Part shown: piece by piece, positions 4,175-6,961 of the stretch
Position numbering within the stretch: position 1 is the stretch's first letter
How the letters are laid out: each line of letters begins with the position of its first letter
Source of the DNA: CADEED01 sp036677145
Lineage (GTDB): Bacteria; Pseudomonadota; Gammaproteobacteria; Steroidobacterales; Steroidobacteraceae
NCBI GenBank assembly: GCA_036677145.1
Contig: JAKFFF010000100.1
Span: 1 to 6,961 of the forward strand
Direction of reading: 5' to 3'
Length of the DNA stretch: 6,961 nucleotides
The notes under the pieces: model-generated
Seen by the model: the letters and a program-made list of their open reading frames with translations, nothing else
Told to the model about the DNA's origin: nothing
The model's database searches: none
Position numbers and translations under genes: made by a program

Positions 4175-6859
4175 ATGATGCCCAGGAATAGTCGCCATCT
4201 GGTCAAACGCCTGTTCGTGCGCCTGAAAGGATGGCTCACGCTCGGCAGCATCGGCATCATGCCGCGGCTGATCATCGCCTTTGCTTCGGTCGGCGCGCTG
4301 GCCGCGACCGCGAATCTCATCGTCGAAAAGGGCGTCGCCATCCTCGAGCAGCAGAGGAACGTGGCGCGGGAACGCAGCGCGGTCGACTCACAGCAGATCA
4401 TTGCGCTGCGCGAGTCGATGGACCGGGCAAGACGGGCGGCGAAGTCCGCGGAACTGCTGGCCTCGTTGAGCGAATTCGATCGCGCGACCCATGAGCACGC
4501 GGACGTCGACTCCCGCGAGTCGGCCATACGTTACACGCGTGCGCGTGCGGGGCTGGATCAAGCCCTGGGTAAATATCTCGACAACGCCGACAAGGCACCC
4601 AGCCCCCTGAACACGCTGGTCGCCGCGCACAAGAAGAGCGCCGAGGCGTTCGTATCATCGCGCCGGGCGCGCCGTGACCTGCTCACCCAGTACTCCATTC
4701 TGCTGACGGGCATGGACATGCGCGTCCGGGCCTCGATCGAGCGGAACTGGAAGATTCTCGATCGCGGCGGCGCCCGCGAACCGCTGCTCGAAGTGCGCGC
4801 GCAGCTCGATGCGTTGCGCGCGACATTCGCCGCGCGGGGCGCATTCGATGCGCGCGAACTGGATACGAGTCCCCTTGGCCGCTCGGAACGAATCCTCGCG
4901 ACCACGCTGCGCGAACGCGCGACGGCGCTTCGCCGTACACCGGGAGCCGAGTGGTTCGACGCGATGACCGGAGACGTGCAGGCGCTGACGTCCACGCGGG
5001 TCGCGCTCTTCAGGAACGAGGAGCGCCGCATGGGATCCAGCGACGGATTCGCGCGCGAGTCCCGGAAACTCGCGGCGCTGTTGCCGGCATCTTTCCCGGA
5101 GTCGCCCGACCTGGTGAGTGCGGAGGGCCAGGCGGCGCAGTCATACCTGCCCGAGGCGGAAGCGGCCCCGAATCGTTCGCTCGTGGCGTGGGTGAGCGCT
5201 GTCGTGCTGCTCGTGGTGCTCTATCTATGTTTCGCGACCATCTTCAGCATCGCGCGGCCGGTGCGCAGACTGGTGGCCGCCACCAGGCGGCTGGCCCGCG
5301 GCGAAAATGCCCGCGTGGTGGCGAGCGGCGGCATTCGCGAGCTCGACACACTCACCGCGGCCTTCAATTCGATGGCGCAACAGCTCGCCGTGGCGCGTGA
5401 CGCCGCGCGGGATGCGCAGCAGCGGCTCGAAGCGAAGGTCGAGGAGCGCACTCGCCAGTTGCAGGAGCTCGCGGAGCAGGATCCACTCACGGGCATCGCC
5501 AATCGCCGGCAGTTGTTCGGCGCGCTCAACGAGGCGCTCGATCGGGCGTGCATCTCTGGGGAACACGTCGGCGTTTTCTTTCTCGACATCGACAACTTCA
5601 AGACCTTGAACGACAGCATGGGACATCCCTACGGGGATCGCGTGTTGATCGCCATCGCGAAACGGCTCGGAGCGATCGCGCAGGATCGTGGGTTCGCGGC
5701 GCGGCTCGGCGGCGATGAATTCACCCTGGTGTACCACGGCGCATCCGATGCCGACGCGATTCTCGCCTTCGGCACGAGCATGGTCCGCGCCTTCGATACG
5801 CCGCTGGTGGTGGACGACCGCGAGGTCATCGTGAGCGTCAGCGTGGGCGGCAGCGTGTTCCCCGAACACGAGCGCGACGCAGAGGCGCTGCTGCGCGCCG
5901 CGGACGCCGCGTTGTTCCGTGCCAAGGCGCTCGGCCGCAGTCAGCTCTCGATGTTCACACCGGAACTGCTGGTTACCGCGTCGGCGAAGTTCGCGATCGA
6001 GCAGAGGCTGCGGCGCGCCATCCAGAGCGATGAGTTCGAGTTGTTCTATCAACCACTCGTCGATCTCGAGACGGGCGAGATTCCGCTGGTCGAAGCACTC
6101 ATTCGCTGGCGCATGCCGGACGGGACTTTCCGCGTTCCCGGCGAATTCCTGGCGGTGGCGGAGGAGTCCGGCCTGATCGTCGAGATCAGCGACTGGGTGC
6201 TGCGTACCGCGATCTGCACGGCGGCGCGCTGGCATCGCGGCGCCTGGCCCGACGCATGTGTCGCGATCAACGTATCGCCGCGGCAATTCCTGGACTATCG
6301 ATTCGTGAGCAAGCTCGAGGAGTTGCTGCGCGAATACGAGTTGCCCGCGCATTGCTTGGAGCTTGAGCTCACCGAATCCCTGCTGCAGACCGGCGCGCAA
6401 ACCATCAAGACACTGGACCACCTGCGCTCGATCGGTGTCGCCATCGCACTGGATGATTTCGGCAGTGGATACTCGTCGCTCGCCTCCTTGCAACAGTTGC
6501 CGCTGACTCGCGTCAAGCTGGACCGCAGCCTGATCGACGGGATCGACGACAGCGCGCGATCGGCACAGATCGCCCGGGCCACGATCGCGTTGTGCCGCGG
6601 TCTGGGTCTCGAGGTGACCGCCGAGGGTGTGGAGCGTCTCGAACAGCTGGCGTTGCTGCTCCCTCACCAGGCGATTTCTCTGCAGGGCTATCTATTTGCC
6701 CGGCCGGTTCCGGCGAGCGAGCTTCTCCCGCTGCTCGAGCGATTGCCCGCTCTCTGCGAGGAGCTCAAGCAGGCCGCGGAAAAGCTGCCGGTGCAGACGC
6801 GGCGGGTTCCGCGTGCGAGCGACCGGCGCCGGGGCACACTGACACTGGTCGGCGATTGA
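4175..6859 (+). CDS. Membrane HAMP-GGDEF-EAL cyclic-di-GMP protein
   Basis: Predicted bifunctional enzyme that makes (GGDEF) and degrades (EAL) cyclic-di-GMP in response to a periplasmic signal. 894 residues. TM1 is about 26-50. A helical periplasmic region (51-336) matches no sensor domain I recognise. TM2 is about 337-359. A HAMP linker (about 360-412, with Pro362 and Glu389) leads into a signalling coiled coil. The GGDEF domain (about 433-592) has DPLTG at 436-440, the metal ligand Asp471 in DIDNFK and an intact GGDEF at 512-516. The inhibitory RxxD is absent (Gln503/Gly506 stand there). The EAL domain (about 605-855) keeps Glu640, Asn699, ELTE (731-734), DD (760-761), Lys781, Glu817 and Gln837, so phosphodiesterase activity is expected. 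The frame is open back to an ATG at 3890, but those 285 bases have different codon use and would place a non-membrane stretch before TM1. The start at 4175 (or 4178) is preferred. Confidence 0.95.
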   Translation: MMPRNSRHLVKRLFVRLKGWLTLGSIGIMPRLIIAFASVGALAATANLIVEKGVAILEQQRNVARERSAVDSQQIIALRESMDRARRAAKSAELLASLSEFDRATHEHADVDSRESAIRYTRARAGLDQALGKYLDNADKAPSPLNTLVAAHKKSAEAFVSSRRARRDLLTQYSILLTGMDMRVRASIERNWKILDRGGAREPLLEVRAQLDALRATFAARGAFDARELDTSPLGRSERILATTLRERATALRRTPGAEWFDAMTGDVQALTSTRVALFRNEERRMGSSDGFARESRKLAALLPASFPESPDLVSAEGQAAQSYLPEAEAAPNRSLVAWVSAVVLLVVLYLCFATIFSIARPVRRLVAATRRLARGENARVVASGGIRELDTLTAAFNSMAQQLAVARDAARDAQQRLEAKVEERTRQLQELAEQDPLTGIANRRQLFGALNEALDRACISGEHVGVFFLDIDNFKTLNDSMGHPYGDRVLIAIAKRLGAIAQDRGFAARLGGDEFTLVYHGASDADAILAFGTSMVRAFDTPLVVDDREVIVSVSVGGSVFPEHERDAEALLRAADAALFRAKALGRSQLSMFTPELLVTASAKFAIEQRLRRAIQSDEFELFYQPLVDLETGEIPLVEALIRWRMPDGTFRVPGEFLAVAEESGLIVEISDWVLRTAICTAARWHRGAWPDACVAINVSPRQFLDYRFVSKLEELLREYELPAHCLELELTESLLQTGAQTIKTLDHLRSIGVAIALDDFGSGYSSLASLQQLPLTRVKLDRSLIDGIDDSARSAQIARATIALCRGLGLEVTAEGVERLEQLALLLPHQAISLQGYLFARPVPASELLPLLERLPALCEELKQAAEKLPVQTRRVPRASDRRRGTLTLVGD

Positions 6860-6882
6860 ACTGACAACTCTCGTCTTTCGCC

Positions 6883-6961
6883 TCAGGGGCCCAGCACGCC
6901 GATGGTGTGCAGCCACTGCTCCACGAGCGCAGGCCAGCGGCCAATGGGCAATTTCGTGGGG
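6883..6961 (-). CDS. C-terminal end of an unidentified protein (partial)
   Basis: On the minus strand a frame is open from the window edge for 25 codons to a TGA at 6885-6883, and reads like a folded-protein terminus (GRWPALVEQWLHTIGVLGP). It would converge on the GGDEF-EAL gene, with 23 bp between the stop codons. No terminator is visible in that gap. I do not recognise the family, and the stretch is too short to exclude chance. Confidence 0.45.
   Translation of the reverse strand, partial: PTKLPIGRWPALVEQWLHTIGVLGP

Noticed and set aside
5225..6667. 480-codon minus-strand open frame inside the GGDEF-EAL gene
   Set aside because: Antisense shadow of two intact catalytic domains; its translation is compositionally biased and lacks motifs.

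Overview
The window is a high-GC stretch of a Gram-negative bacterial chromosome. A xylan-degrading gammaproteobacterium, of the Steroidobacter or Cellvibrio kind, fits best. The reasons are a secreted GH11 xylanase joined by a poly-serine linker to a xylan-binding module, a PAS-like arylsulfatase, and a gene for a periplasmic glycine-zipper protein. The taxonomic placement is an inference from gene content and style, not from a marker gene.

Layout. Bases 1-1638 (+) hold the C-terminal part of a sulfatase whose start lies left of the window. At 1660-2208 (+), 21 bp downstream and probably in the same operon, is a small exported glycine-zipper protein. At 2223-2250 is a strong intrinsic terminator that serves the gene arriving from the other side. 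At 2273-3328 (-) is a complete GH11 xylanase with a C-terminal CBM60-like module. At 3329-4174 is a long divergent intergenic region. It carries a sigma70-type promoter for the xylanase overlapped by two LacI-family-like operator sites in inverted orientation, a cluster of TGACAACGC direct repeats, and a perfect 12-bp palindrome just before the next gene. At 4175-6859 (+) is a two-pass membrane HAMP-GGDEF-EAL protein for cyclic-di-GMP turnover. At 6883-6961 (-) is what looks like the last 25 codons of another gene, which runs in from the right.

How they fit together. The sulfatase and the xylanase could both act on plant or algal polysaccharide: one removes sulfate esters, the other cuts the xylan backbone. 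They are on opposite strands, and nothing shows that they are co-regulated. The xylanase promoter reads as a substrate-inducible unit under a XylR-like LacI-family repressor. The cyclic-di-GMP protein senses an unknown periplasmic signal and probably adjusts attachment or motility. Its closeness to the xylanase may be accidental.

I saw no tRNA, rRNA, CRISPR array, insertion sequence or prophage gene. The genes belong to known families. The most original material is regulatory DNA in the 3329-4174 intergenic region.
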